NCBI RefSeq assembly: GCF_009852415.1
Contig: NZ_WOXS01000002.1
Location: forward strand, 1,240,001 to 1,304,000
DNA: 64,000 nt
Source of the DNA: Streptomyces sp. Tu 3180
GTDB lineage: Bacteria > Actinomycetota > Actinomycetes > Streptomycetales > Streptomycetaceae
Direction of reading: 5' to 3'
This document shows positions 48,672 to 57,396 of the stretch, in pieces. The notes beneath the pieces are model-generated. The model ran no database searches. It was given only the letters and a program-made list of their open reading frames with translations, and had not been told where the DNA came from. The translations under genes and the position numbers were made by a program. Position 1 is the stretch's first letter; each line of letters begins with the position of its first letter.

Positions 48672-49742
48672 CTAGCGGGCCATCTCCTCCTTGAGCGCCG
48701 CCACGAACGTGTCCACGTCGTCCTCGGTGGTGTCGAAGGCGCACATCCAGCGGACGTCGCCCGCCGCCTCGTCCCAGAAGTAGAAGCGGAACCGCTTCTG
48801 CAGGCGCTCGCTCACGTCGTGCGGCAGCCGCGCGAACACGGCGTTGGCCTGCACCGGGTGGAGGATCTCCACACCGTGCACGGCGCGCACGCCCTCGGCC
48901 AGGCGCTGGGCCATCTCGTTGGCGTGCCGGGCGTTGCGCAGCCACAGGTCCCGGGCCAGCAGGGCCTCCAGCTGCACCGACACGAAGCGCATCTTGGACG
49001 CCAGCTGCATGGACAGCTTGCGCAGGTGCTTCATGTGCCGGACGCCGTCCGGGTCCAGCACCACCACCGCCTCGCCGAACAGGGCGCCGTTCTTCGTGCC
49101 GCCCAGCGAGAGCAGGTCGACGCCGACCGCGTTGGTGAAGGTGCGCATCGGCACGTTCAGCGTGGCGGCGGCGTTGGCCAGCCGGGAGCCGTCGACGTGC
49201 ACCTTCATGCCGTGCGCATGGGCGTGCTCGCAGATGGCGCGGATCTCGTCCGGGGTGTACACCGTGCCCAGCTCGGTGGCCTGGGCTATCGAGACCACCT
49301 GCGGCATGGCGCGGTGCTCGTCCTCCCAGCCGTACGCCTGCCGGTCGATCAGCTCGGGGGTGAGCTTGCCGTCCGGGGTGGGCACGGTCAGCAGCTTGAT
49401 CCCGCCGACCCGCTCCGGCGCGCCGCCCTCGTCCACGTTGATGTGGGCGCTCTCGGCGCAGATCACCGCGCCCCAGCGGTCGGTGACCGCCTGGAGCGCG
49501 ACGACGTTGGCGCCGGTTCCGTTGAAGACCGGGAACGCCTCGGCGGTGGGGCCGAAGTGGCTGCGGACCACCTGCTGGAGGTTCTCGGTGTACGCGTCCT
49601 CCCCGTACGCGACCTGGTGCCCGCCGTTGGCGAGGGCCAGGGCGGCGAGCACCTCCGGGTGGGCCCCGGCGTAGTTGTCGCTGGCGAAACCGCGGACGTC
49701 CGGGTCGTGATGACGACGCGCGTCGGTCCTGGGCGGGTTCAC
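48672..49742 (-). CDS. Threonine aldolase/beta-eliminating lyase family PLP enzyme
   Basis: A 356-residue fold-type I PLP enzyme. FASDNYAGAHPEV is the family N-terminal motif, KVHVDGSRLANAA contains the Asp that contacts the PLP nitrogen, and LLSLGGTKNGALFGEAV contains the Schiff-base Lys. It probably splits threonine or allo-threonine to glycine and acetaldehyde. The GTG at 49742 overlaps the SDR stop (GTGA), so the genes are coupled, with DUF6421 upstream in the same direction. Confidence 0.9.
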   Translation of the reverse strand: MNPPRTDARRHHDPDVRGFASDNYAGAHPEVLAALALANGGHQVAYGEDAYTENLQQVVRSHFGPTAEAFPVFNGTGANVVALQAVTDRWGAVICAESAHINVDEGGAPERVGGIKLLTVPTPDGKLTPELIDRQAYGWEDEHRAMPQVVSIAQATELGTVYTPDEIRAICEHAHAHGMKVHVDGSRLANAAATLNVPMRTFTNAVGVDLLSLGGTKNGALFGEAVVVLDPDGVRHMKHLRKLSMQLASKMRFVSVQLEALLARDLWLRNARHANEMAQRLAEGVRAVHGVEILHPVQANAVFARLPHDVSERLQKRFRFYFWDEAAGDVRWMCAFDTTEDDVDTFVAALKEEMAR

Positions 49743-50485
49743 GGCTTCTCGGTCAGCCACAGACGGTTTCCGTTCACTTCCGCGGCGGGCTTCTCCCAGA
49801 CTCCGGCGATGGCCTCGGCCAGGTCCTCGACGTCCGTGAAGCCCGCGAACTTCGCGTTGGGGCGGTCGGCGCGCATCGCGTCGTGCACCAACGCCTTCAC
49901 CACCAGGATCGCAGCCGCCGACGTCGGCCCCTGCTCGCCCCCGGCCTTGCGGAAGTAGTCGCCCATGGCCAGCGTCCACGCCTCGGCGGCGGCCTTGGCC
50001 GCGGCGTACGCCGCGTTGCCCGCGGTGGGCCTGCTCGCGCCGGCCGCGCTGATCAGGACGTACCGGCCGCGGTCGCTGCGCTGGAGCGCCTCGTGGAAGG
50101 CGAGGGAGGTGTGCTGCACGGTGCGCACCAGCAGCAGCTCCAGCAGGTCCCAGTCGTCCAGGCTGGTCTTGGTGAAGGTCTCGCTGCCGCGCCAGCCGCC
50201 GACGAGGTGGACCAGGCCGTCGACCCGGCCGAACTCCTTCTCGATGCGGGCGGCCCAGTCGCGGGTGGAGTCCAGGTCGAGCAGGTCGACCGTGTCGCCG
50301 ACGACGGTGGCGCCGCCGTGCGCGTAGCGCGCCGCGTCCACGGCCTGGGCCAGCCGCTCCGGGTCGTTGTCGGAGCCGATCACGGTCGCCCCCGCCTCGG
50401 CCAGCCTGAGCAGTGCCGCACGTCCCGCGGGTCCCCCCGCACCGGCCACCGCGATCACCGCGCCGTCGAGCGCCCCGTTCCCCAT
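49739..50485 (-). CDS. SDR family oxidoreductase of the DUF6421 operon
   Basis: A 248-residue short-chain dehydrogenase. VIAVAGAGGPAGRAALLRLAEAG is the Rossmann loop region, in the variant form GAGGPAG; GLVHLVGGW replaces the usual NNAG, and SAAGASRP with YAAAKAAAEAW gives Ser, Tyr and Lys. The ATG at 50485 follows AGGAGGCGAGG; a longer start at 50527 would overlap the upstream gene. It is 38 bp after the DUF6421 stop and overlaps the threonine-aldolase start. Together they look like one catabolic or tailoring pathway of unknown substrate. Confidence 0.88.
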   Translation of the reverse strand: MGNGALDGAVIAVAGAGGPAGRAALLRLAEAGATVIGSDNDPERLAQAVDAARYAHGGATVVGDTVDLLDLDSTRDWAARIEKEFGRVDGLVHLVGGWRGSETFTKTSLDDWDLLELLLVRTVQHTSLAFHEALQRSDRGRYVLISAAGASRPTAGNAAYAAAKAAAEAWTLAMGDYFRKAGGEQGPTSAAAILVVKALVHDAMRADRPNAKFAGFTDVEDLAEAIAGVWEKPAAEVNGNRLWLTEKP

Positions 50486-50523
50486 GGTCCTCGCCTCCTG
50501 AGCAGTTGTGGACTCGCGATCGC

Positions 50524-51921
50524 TCACGCGGCGACCCGCTCGGCGCCGTCCGCCGTGATGCCCCTGGTGGAGGCGATCACGTTCTTCAGCTTCTTGGACA
50601 GTGCCTCATAGAACATGCTCAGCGGAAACTCGTCCGGAAGCACGTCATCGACGAGTTTGCGCGGCGGCTGCGACAGGTCCAGGGCCTCGGGGCCCTTGGC
50701 CCACTTCGAGCCCGGGTGCGGGGAGAGGTAGGTGGACACCAGCTCGTACCCGGCGAACCAGTGGACGAGCTTGGGGCGGTCGATGCCGTCCCGGTACAGC
50801 TTCTCGATCTCGGCGCACAGCTGGTTGGTGACCTGCGGGGCGCGCTCCCAGTCGATGGAGAGCTTGTTGTCGGTCCAGCGGACGACGTCGTGCTTGTGCA
50901 GGTAGGCGAAGAGCAGCTGGCCGCCGAGGCCGTCGTAGTTGCGGACCCGCTCACCGGTGACCGGGAAGCGGAACATCCGGTCGAAGAGCACCGCGACCTG
51001 CACGTCGCGGGCCTGCGGGACGCCGTCGCCGGCGAGCTTCACGGCCTCCTTGAAGGCGGTGAGGTCGCAGCGCAGCTCCTCCAGCCCGTACATCCAGAAC
51101 GGCTGGCGCTGCTTGATCATGAACGGGTCGAAGGGCAGGTCGCCGTGGCTGTGGGTGCGGTCGTGGACCATGTCCCAGAGCACGAAGGCCTCTTCGCAGC
51201 GCTTCTGGTCGTGCACCATCGCGGCGACGTCCTCGGGCAGCTGGAGGCCGAGGATGTCCACGGCCGCCTCGGTCACCCGGCGGAAGCGCGCGGCCTCGCG
51301 GTCGCAGAAGATGCCGCCCCAGGTGAACCGCTCGGGGGCCTCGCGCACGGCGATGGTCTCGGGGAAGAGGACCGCGGAGTTGGTGTCGTAGCCCGCGGTG
51401 AAGTCCTCGAAGGTGATGCCGCAGAACAGCGGGTTGTCGTAGCGGGTGCGCTCCAGCTCGGCCAGCCACTCGGGCCAGACCATGCGCAGCACGACCGCCT
51501 CGAGGTTGCGGTCCGGGTTGCCGTTCTGCGTGTACATCGGGAAGACGACCAGGTGCTGCAGACCGTCCTCGCGGTGCGCGGCCGGCTGGAAGGCCAGCAG
51601 CGAGTCGAGGAAGTCGGGCACCTCGAAGCCGCCCTCGGCCCAGCGGCCCAGGTCCTTCGCCAGGGCCTCGTGGTAGGCGCGGTCGTGGGGCAGCAGCGGG
51701 GACAGCCGCTCGACGGCCTCGATCACCTCGCGCACCGCGCGCTCGGCGTCGGCGCGGGCCGGGGCGCCCTCGGCCCCGAAGTCGATCGACCCGTCCTTGG
51801 CCTGCCAGGGCCGGATCCGCTCCACGGCATCCTTGAGCACGGGCCATGCCGGGTGCTCGACCACCCTGCTCACCGAAGGAACCTTCCCCTCAGAACCCAC
51901 CTGCACAAGAATTTCCGTCAT
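50524..51921 (-). CDS. DUF6421 family protein
   Basis: A 465-residue soluble protein of unknown function, which I assign to DUF6421 from memory. Striking conserved-looking blocks include HEALAKDLGRWAEGGFEVPDF, NPLFCGITFEDFTAGYDTN, VLWDMVHDRTHSHGDLPFDP (several His and Asp, possibly a metal site) and PFWMYGLEELRCDLTAF. There is no signal peptide or membrane helix. The ATG at 51921 follows GGAGGATGGGAC. It opens the operon with the SDR and threonine-aldolase genes. A redox or aldol step on an amino-acid-like compound is a guess from its neighbours. Confidence 0.75.
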   Translation of the reverse strand: MTEILVQVGSEGKVPSVSRVVEHPAWPVLKDAVERIRPWQAKDGSIDFGAEGAPARADAERAVREVIEAVERLSPLLPHDRAYHEALAKDLGRWAEGGFEVPDFLDSLLAFQPAAHREDGLQHLVVFPMYTQNGNPDRNLEAVVLRMVWPEWLAELERTRYDNPLFCGITFEDFTAGYDTNSAVLFPETIAVREAPERFTWGGIFCDREAARFRRVTEAAVDILGLQLPEDVAAMVHDQKRCEEAFVLWDMVHDRTHSHGDLPFDPFMIKQRQPFWMYGLEELRCDLTAFKEAVKLAGDGVPQARDVQVAVLFDRMFRFPVTGERVRNYDGLGGQLLFAYLHKHDVVRWTDNKLSIDWERAPQVTNQLCAEIEKLYRDGIDRPKLVHWFAGYELVSTYLSPHPGSKWAKGPEALDLSQPPRKLVDDVLPDEFPLSMFYEALSKKLKNVIASTRGITADGAERVAA

Positions 51922-51958
51922 GTCCCATCCTCCACGGGAGAACCTCGCGTAAGCAGAC

Positions 51959-51970
51959 CGTATACATACG
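51959..51970. promoter_or_regulatory. Palindrome in the DUF6421 promoter region
   Basis: CGTAT-AC-ATACG is a perfect 5-2-5 palindrome in an AT-rich patch 38 bp upstream of the DUF6421 start; it may be an operator or overlap the -10. Confidence 0.4.
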
Positions 51971-52170
51971 AGGTTTCTCCCAGCAAGGGGCATCTCAATA
52001 AATTATCCTGCCCCACCCCCGGCTTCACCGCACTTTTTCCTGCCGGTCACGCGTACGGGGGAGGTGCCGCGTCGACGCGGTTCAGCCTCTGGACGGAGCG
52101 GGCACAGGCGATACGGTCCAGGAAGGCCGTAGGGACGCGGCCCCCGCCGTCGACGGAAGCGAGTCGGATC

Positions 52171-52854
52171 TTGAACTTCCTCACCATCGGTCACCGCGGA
52201 GTCATGGGTGTCGAACCCGAGAACACCCTCCGGTCCTTCACCGCCGCCCAGGAGGCGGGCCTCGACGTCATCGAACTCGACCTGCACCTGAGCAAGGACG
52301 GCGCGCTCGTCGTCATGCACGACACGGACGTGGACCGCACGACGGACGGCACGGGCCCGATCGCCGACAAGACCCTCGCCGAGCTGCGCGCCCTGGACGC
52401 CGGGCGGGGCGAGCGGATCCCCGTCTTCGAGGAGGTCCTGGACGCCGTCCGGGCCCCGCTGCAGGCCGAGATCAAGGACGTGCGGGCGGCCAGGGCGCTG
52501 GCCGGGGTGATGAACGAACGGCGACTGGCCGACCGGGTCGAGGTCTCGTCGTTCCACGACGAGGCGATCGCCGAGATCGCACGGCTGGTACCCGGCGTGC
52601 GCACGGCGCTCATCGCCAGCCGCTACGGCACCGACGTCGTTCAGCGGGCGGTCGGGGCCGGCGCCTCGACCGTCTGCCTCAACATCCGCCGGCTCACCCT
52701 GGAGATCGTCGAGCACGCGCGGAAGGCGGAGCTGGCGATCATCGGCTGGGTGGTCAACACCCAGGACCACCTCAGACTGGTCCGGGCCCTGGAGCTCGAC
52801 GGCGCGACCACCGACTACCCGGAGATCAAGCGGACCGGGCGCTTCACCGCGTGA
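52171..52854 (+). CDS. Glycerophosphodiester phosphodiesterase, TTG start
   Basis: A 227-residue TIM-barrel GDPD. The N-terminus reads NFLTIGHRGVMGVEPENTLRSF, with the catalytic His and metal Glu, then IELDLHLSKDGALVVMHD (Glu, Asp and the second His). LQAEIKD and the C-terminal VVNTQDHLRL are also family features. It releases glycerol 3-phosphate from glycerophosphodiesters and is cytoplasmic here. No ATG or GTG fits between the preceding frame and the conserved start, so TTG 52171 (GGAAGCGAG upstream) is the likely start. Confidence 0.85.
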   Translation: MNFLTIGHRGVMGVEPENTLRSFTAAQEAGLDVIELDLHLSKDGALVVMHDTDVDRTTDGTGPIADKTLAELRALDAGRGERIPVFEEVLDAVRAPLQAEIKDVRAARALAGVMNERRLADRVEVSSFHDEAIAEIARLVPGVRTALIASRYGTDVVQRAVGAGASTVCLNIRRLTLEIVEHARKAELAIIGWVVNTQDHLRLVRALELDGATTDYPEIKRTGRFTA

Positions 52855-52858
52855 GCCG

Positions 52859-53402
52859 TCAGGCCAGTTCCTTCACCAGCAGCTCGAACTCCAGGTCGTC
52901 GCGGAGCGGGACGCCGAAGCGCTCGTCGCCGTACGGGAAGGGGGACGTCCTTCCCGTGCGGCGGTAGCCGCGCCGCTCGTACCAGGCGATCAGGTCCTCG
53001 CGCACGGAGATCACGGTCATGTGCATCTCGCGCACGCCCCAGGTCTCGCGGGCCCTGCCGCTCGGCCTCCGCGATGACCGTCCTGCCCAGTCCGGCGCCC
53101 TGGAGGACGGGGCTGACCGCGAACATCCCGAAGTAGGCGTACTCACCTCGGTGTTCGAGCTGGCAGCAGGCGACGATCCGGCCGTCGCGCTCCACCGTCA
53201 GCAGCCGGCTGTCCGGGGACGCGACGACCTCCCGCACCCCCTCCGGGTCGGTCCGCTGCCCCTGGAGGATGTCCGCCTCCGTGGTCCATCCGGCGCGGCT
53301 GGAGTCCCCCCGGTACGCCGACTCGATCAGCGCGACGAGCGCGTCCACGTCGGCGTCGGTGGCGTCGCGGAAGGTCAGTGCGGTGGCGGTGGCGGATTCC
53401 AT
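52859..53402 (-). pseudogene. GNAT acetyltransferase with one-base frameshift
   Basis: The first 85 residues from ATG 53402 read FRDATDADVDALVALIESAYRG to MFAVSPVLQGAGLGRTVIAEAERQ, the GNAT acetyl-CoA site (QGAGLG). The remainder continues in another frame as ARETWGVREMHMTVISVREDLIAWYERRGYRRTGRTSPFP and DDLEFELLVKELA. Removing one base from the CCC run at 53053-53055 joins the parts. Both halves keep good family sequence, so this is a recent change or a sequencing error. It is divergent from the VOC gene. Confidence 0.85.
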
Positions 53403-53494
53403 GGGCGCTTCTCCGGTCTCTCTGCTGCGTCTGCGTCACGTTCCGGCGTGGCTCGGGCCGGGACGAGACTAACCCGGGCACTACGCTCGGCCGC

Positions 53495-53887
53495 ATGGTG
53501 CACGTACTCGGCAGCCGCGTCCTCCTGCGCCCCACCGACCCCGAACGCTCCCGCGCCTTCTACGGCGGGCAGCTGGGCCTGGCCGTGTACCGCGAGTTCG
53601 GCACGGGTCCGGAGCGCGGCACCGTCTACTTCCTGGGCGGCGGGTTCCTGGAGCTCTCGGGCCGCTCGGACCCGGCCCCGTCCCCCGCCGTACGCCTGTG
53701 GCTCCAGGTCGCGGACGTGGGCGCGGCGCACGAGGAGCTGCGGGAGAAGGGCGTCGGGATCGTCCGGCCGCCGGTGAAGGAGCCGTGGGGCCTGATCGAG
53801 ATGTGGATCGCGGATCCGGACGGGACGCCGATCGTCCTGGTGGAGATCCCCGCCGAGCACCCGCTGCGGTTCCGGCCGGGCATCTGA
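53495..53887 (+). CDS. VOC (glyoxalase/bleomycin-resistance fold) protein
   Basis: A 130-residue single VOC module. SRVLLRPTDPERSRAFYGGQLGLAVYREFG gives the first beta-alpha-beta unit, and MWIADPDGTPIVLVEIP the last strand with its metal-type Glu. Members are dioxygenases, lyases or drug-binding proteins; no specific role can be assigned. The ATG at 53495 has no ribosome site, but TACGCT (53482-53487) ends 7 bp upstream, so the mRNA is probably leaderless. Confidence 0.82.
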   Translation: MVHVLGSRVLLRPTDPERSRAFYGGQLGLAVYREFGTGPERGTVYFLGGGFLELSGRSDPAPSPAVRLWLQVADVGAAHEELREKGVGIVRPPVKEPWGLIEMWIADPDGTPIVLVEIPAEHPLRFRPGI

Positions 53888-54062
53888 GCGCGGCGGCCGG
53901 CCGGGCGTCCGGGCGCGGCGGCCGGCCGGGCGGTACGGGCCCGGGCGCACGGACCACCGCCGCCCCGCGCCGGCGGGTCCCGCGCCGGATGGCCGCGGGC
54001 GGGAGCCGGGCTTAGCGTGCTGGAGGGGGCGCACCCGGCAGGGGCCTCGCGGAAGGAGCGCC

Positions 54063-54827
54063 ATGGAGCTGACCGCGCCGGTGACCGGCGGGCCGTGCTG
54101 GGTCGAGCTGGGAACCGGCGACCCGGAGTCCGCCCGGCGGTTCTACACGCGGCTGTTCGGCTGGCTCCCGGAGACGGACCAGCGCCCGGAGGCGGGCGGT
54201 TACACGGTCGCGCGTCTCGGCGGCGCCGCGGTCGCCGCGCTGGCCCCGCTGTACCAGCCGTCGCAGCCGGTCGCCTGGAACGTGTCGTTCGCGGTGGCCG
54301 ACGCCGATGCCGCCGTCCGCGCGGTGACCTCGGCGGGCGGGGCGGTGCTCCTCGGGCCGGTGGACGTGTTCGACGCGGGCCGTTCCGCGGTGGCCGCCGA
54401 TCCGTCCGGTGCCGTCTTCCAGCTGTGGCAGGCCGGCGCCTTCCCGGGCGCCGGCCTGTTCAACTCCCCCGGGTCGCTCGGCTGGGCGGAGCTGCTGACC
54501 CGCGCGCCGCGGGAGGCCGTGGCCTTCTACACCACCGTGTTCGGCTGGAGCGTGGACCCCGCCCTGCGCTACCCCCGGTGGGGCGTCGGCGGCGCGGACT
54601 TCGGCGGCATGGTGACGATGGACGAGAAGTTCCCGCACGAGGTGCCGGCGCACTGGCTGCCGTACTTCGCGGTCGAGGACGTGGACGCCGCCACCCTGAC
54701 GACGACGCGGGTGGAGGGCAACGTGCTGATGGAGCCCACCTCGCTGCCCGACGGCCCGCGCATCGCGGTGCTCCGGGACCCGCAGGGGGCGATGTTCGGC
54801 GTGTACCGGGCGGGCGACGGGTTCTGA
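54063..54827 (+). CDS. Two-module VOC family protein
   Basis: A 254-residue protein made of two tandem VOC modules of about 120 residues: CWVELGTGDPESARRFYTRLFGW and GWAELLTRAPREAVAFYTTVFGW begin the two halves, and DPSGAVFQLWQ and DPQGAMFGVYRAGDGF end them. This layout is common in Streptomyces glyoxalase-like proteins annotated as hydroxylases. The ATG follows GGAAGGAG. It is separate from the preceding VOC gene by 175 bp, and a TAGCGT -10 type hexamer lies between. Confidence 0.85.
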   Translation: MELTAPVTGGPCWVELGTGDPESARRFYTRLFGWLPETDQRPEAGGYTVARLGGAAVAALAPLYQPSQPVAWNVSFAVADADAAVRAVTSAGGAVLLGPVDVFDAGRSAVAADPSGAVFQLWQAGAFPGAGLFNSPGSLGWAELLTRAPREAVAFYTTVFGWSVDPALRYPRWGVGGADFGGMVTMDEKFPHEVPAHWLPYFAVEDVDAATLTTTRVEGNVLMEPTSLPDGPRIAVLRDPQGAMFGVYRAGDGF

Positions 54828-54910
54828 GGCCCGGTGGGACGGGACGCGCGGGGTGCCGCGGGCCGCGCCCGGCCCGGCGGTGCCCTCGGGGCCGGGTGCC
54901 GCGGCCGGTC

Positions 54911-55528
54911 TCAGGCCCGCAGGGTGCCCAGACGGCCTTCCAGCTGCCCGAGCAGTTCGCCCAGCAGGGCGGCGAGTTCCCCGAGTGCCGGTCCGTCCAG
55001 GCCGGACAGCACGGCGGTCTCGTAGGCGAGCTGCGCGGGCAGGATGCCGTCGACCAGGTCGCGTCCGGCGTCGGTGAGGCGGACGTGTGCGACGCGGCGG
55101 TCGCGGGTGTCGCCGCGGCGTTCGACCAGCCCGCGCTCGGTGAGCTGCTTGAGGCGTTTGGTGACGGCGGCGCCCGAGGAGAAGGTCTCGCGGGCCAGCT
55201 CGCTCGGGGTCAGTTCGTGGCCGGTGCGGCGCAGCGCGCCGAGCAGGTCGAACTCGGGGCGGGTCAGGCCGGCCCGGCGCAGCGGGGCGTCCTCGGCCTG
55301 CTGGAGGAGGGCGGCGCAGCGGTTGATGCGGCCGATCACCTCCATGGGACCGGTGTCCAGGTCGGGGTGGACGGCCCGCCACTGCCGGACGACCGCGGCG
55401 ACGGTGTCGCCCCGCCCCCGGCCGGGCCCGGTTCCGCCCGCCGCCCCCGCCCCTCCGGCGGCCGCCCGGCCGTCACCGCCGGTCACCGGTTCTCCTTCGC
55501 CGGCCGATGGTCCTTCGGTCGCCGTCAT
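54911..55528 (-). CDS. MarR family regulator coupled to a FUSC transporter
   Basis: A 205-residue MarR protein with a long Gly/Ala-rich start. TRPEFDLLGALRR leads into LTPSELARETFSSGAAVTKRLKQLTERGLVERR, the winged helix, and GDTRDRRVAHVRLTDAGRDLV, the wing. Its ATG overlaps the stop of the FUSC gene (ATGA), so both come from one transcript. An inverted repeat upstream of the FUSC gene is the likely binding site, giving negative autoregulation relieved by a small aromatic ligand, as usual for MarR. Confidence 0.88.
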   Translation of the reverse strand: MTATEGPSAGEGEPVTGGDGRAAAGGAGAAGGTGPGRGRGDTVAAVVRQWRAVHPDLDTGPMEVIGRINRCAALLQQAEDAPLRRAGLTRPEFDLLGALRRTGHELTPSELARETFSSGAAVTKRLKQLTERGLVERRGDTRDRRVAHVRLTDAGRDLVDGILPAQLAYETAVLSGLDGPALGELAALLGELLGQLEGRLGTLRA

Positions 55529-57207
55529 GGCCGTACGTCCTCCGTGTGCGTGCTCGTGCCGGGGTCCGGGAGCAGCCCCTGGCGTCGTACCGTCGCCGCG
55601 AGCGTACGGTGTGCCGCCTGCTCGGCGAGCACGACCCGCTCCTGGGGCAGCGCGCGCTGCCGCCATTCACCGGCCGCGGCGTCGGCGGTGGCCCGCAGGT
55701 CGACCACCGCGTCGGCGAGGGCGCGGCGGGCGGCCCCCAGGGCCGCGGGCGCGGCCTGCGGGTCGGCCAGCAGGCGGGCGGCGGCCTCGCGGGCGCGGTC
55801 GACGGCGGTGAGCGCCCGTTCGACGCGATCGCCCGCCCGCCGGTTGGTGACGGCCACGGCGGCGGCGAACCCGACCAGGGCGCCGACGAGGGTGTCCGCC
55901 ACGCGTTCGGCGACCAGGTCGCCGGTCGGCTGGTGGCCGGGGAACTCGGTGACGAGCAGGGCGAGCGGGGTCACGCAGACGCTGCCGAGCCAGTAGTTGC
56001 GGCCGATGAGCGCCTCGGCGCCGAAGTTGAAGGCGAGGCAGCACAGGACGAGGGCGAGCGGACCGAGGTGGGCGAGCGGGGCGACGGCCGCGAAGATCAG
56101 CACGCCGACGAGGTTGCCGACGACGCGCTGCACGGTCCGGCTCCAGGTGAGGGTGACGTTGGCCTGGTAGAGCGAGGCCGCGGTGACCAGGGCCCAGTAG
56201 GGGCGGCCGATGCCGAGGGCGAGGGAGGCGTAGCCGGCGAGCGCGCAGCCGAGCCCGGTGCGGACGGCGATCGGGGTGAGCGGGCCGAGCCTGCTCCACA
56301 GGGGGCGCGGCGCGGTGGCGCGTTCCGCCGCCGCGCCCAGGAGTTCGTCGGCGTCCGTGCGGGGGTCGCCGGTGTGCGGGACGCGGCCCGTGCCGCGCAG
56401 GGCGCGGGCCCAGGCGCGCAGGCGCGCGGGGTCGACGTCGGCCGGCGCGGCGAGCGCGACCTCGGCGCGGACCAGGAGCCGTTCGAGGGCGCGGCGGGTG
56501 GGCGAGGGGCGGTTCCCGGCCGCCGGCAGCGACTGCCAGGCGGCCTGGACGGCGGCGTAGGCGGCGGCACGGGCCCCGGGGTGACCGGCGCCCGCGCCCG
56601 CGGTCCCGGCGTACGCGGCGGCGGCGTTCAGCGCGTGGGCGGTGGCCCGGCGCTCCGGGCCGTGCGGCCGGACCGGCGCGGGCGCCATGCCGACCAGCCA
56701 GGCCCACGCGCCGGCCGCGGCGGCGAGCGCGAGGTGGCCGGGGACCTGGCCGAGGGTCTGCGGGGCGAACAGCGAGGCGGAGCTGACGAAGGTGAGGATC
56801 ACGTGGGCGGGCGGGCCGATGCGGGTGGCGTCGCACAGTGCCTTCTGGACGGCGGCCAGCACGGCTCCGACGGTGACCAGGACGACCGCGTTCCCGGTGA
56901 GGGCGGCGGCGGTCAGGGCCACGGCGAGGCCGCCGAGCATGCCGAGGACCACCCCCGCCAGCGTCCTGGCCCGGGCGGCGTACGGGCGGTTGTGGGCGTA
57001 CAGGGCGCACAGGGACCCGGCCATGGTGTACATCGCCAGGTCGAGCCGGCCGAGCGCCACCAGGAGCAGGCTGGGCGGTGCGACCGCGACGACCACGCTG
57101 AGGGCGGGCTTGAACCAGATGTCGGAGGGCCGTCCGAGGCGCAGCGCGCCGGCGACCGGGAGGCGCCGGGCGGGCGGGACGGCGGGGGTGGGGGGCGCAC
57201 TGCTCAT
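55525..57207 (-). CDS. FUSC family (aromatic-acid exporter type) membrane protein
   Basis: A 560-residue membrane protein with two helix bundles of about five or six helices (AVAPPSLLLVALGRL to LVTVGAVLAAVQKAL and IAVRTGLGCALAGYASLALG to VSPLALLVTEFP-like segments), each followed by a soluble helical part. IGRPYWALVTAASLYQANVTL is the FUSC signature near residue 350. Homologues (AaeB, YccS types) export aromatic or hydroxy acids. The MarR gene overlaps its end. The ATG at 57207 is near an AT-rich MarR-like operator. Confidence 0.85.
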   Translation of the reverse strand: MSSAPPTPAVPPARRLPVAGALRLGRPSDIWFKPALSVVVAVAPPSLLLVALGRLDLAMYTMAGSLCALYAHNRPYAARARTLAGVVLGMLGGLAVALTAAALTGNAVVLVTVGAVLAAVQKALCDATRIGPPAHVILTFVSSASLFAPQTLGQVPGHLALAAAAGAWAWLVGMAPAPVRPHGPERRATAHALNAAAAYAGTAGAGAGHPGARAAAYAAVQAAWQSLPAAGNRPSPTRRALERLLVRAEVALAAPADVDPARLRAWARALRGTGRVPHTGDPRTDADELLGAAAERATAPRPLWSRLGPLTPIAVRTGLGCALAGYASLALGIGRPYWALVTAASLYQANVTLTWSRTVQRVVGNLVGVLIFAAVAPLAHLGPLALVLCCLAFNFGAEALIGRNYWLGSVCVTPLALLVTEFPGHQPTGDLVAERVADTLVGALVGFAAAVAVTNRRAGDRVERALTAVDRAREAAARLLADPQAAPAALGAARRALADAVVDLRATADAAAGEWRQRALPQERVVLAEQAAHRTLAATVRRQGLLPDPGTSTHTEDVRP

Positions 57208-57226
57208 GAAGCATGATGTTAGCAGG

Positions 57227-57244
57227 TATTTTACTCGTAAATTA
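57227..57244. promoter_or_regulatory. MarR-type operator upstream of FUSC-MarR
   Basis: TTTAC-TC-GTAAA (57230-57241) is perfect, and the longer TATTTTAC-TC-GTAAATTA (57227-57244) has one arm mismatch. AT-rich, 20 bp upstream of the FUSC start, it suits a MarR dimer; binding by the operon's own MarR is inferred. Confidence 0.7.
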
Positions 57245-57396
57245 CATGTCCGGCGTGCGCCGCCCCGCGGCGCCCCCGCACCGGCCTGCCGTGCTCCCCC
57301 GAACGCTCCTCGTGCACACCCTTGCGCTCGCGTGCACGCCGCCGGGCCGGGGCATCCCTTGACCGACCGTCGGAACGAGTCGAGGGGGCGGTGCGC

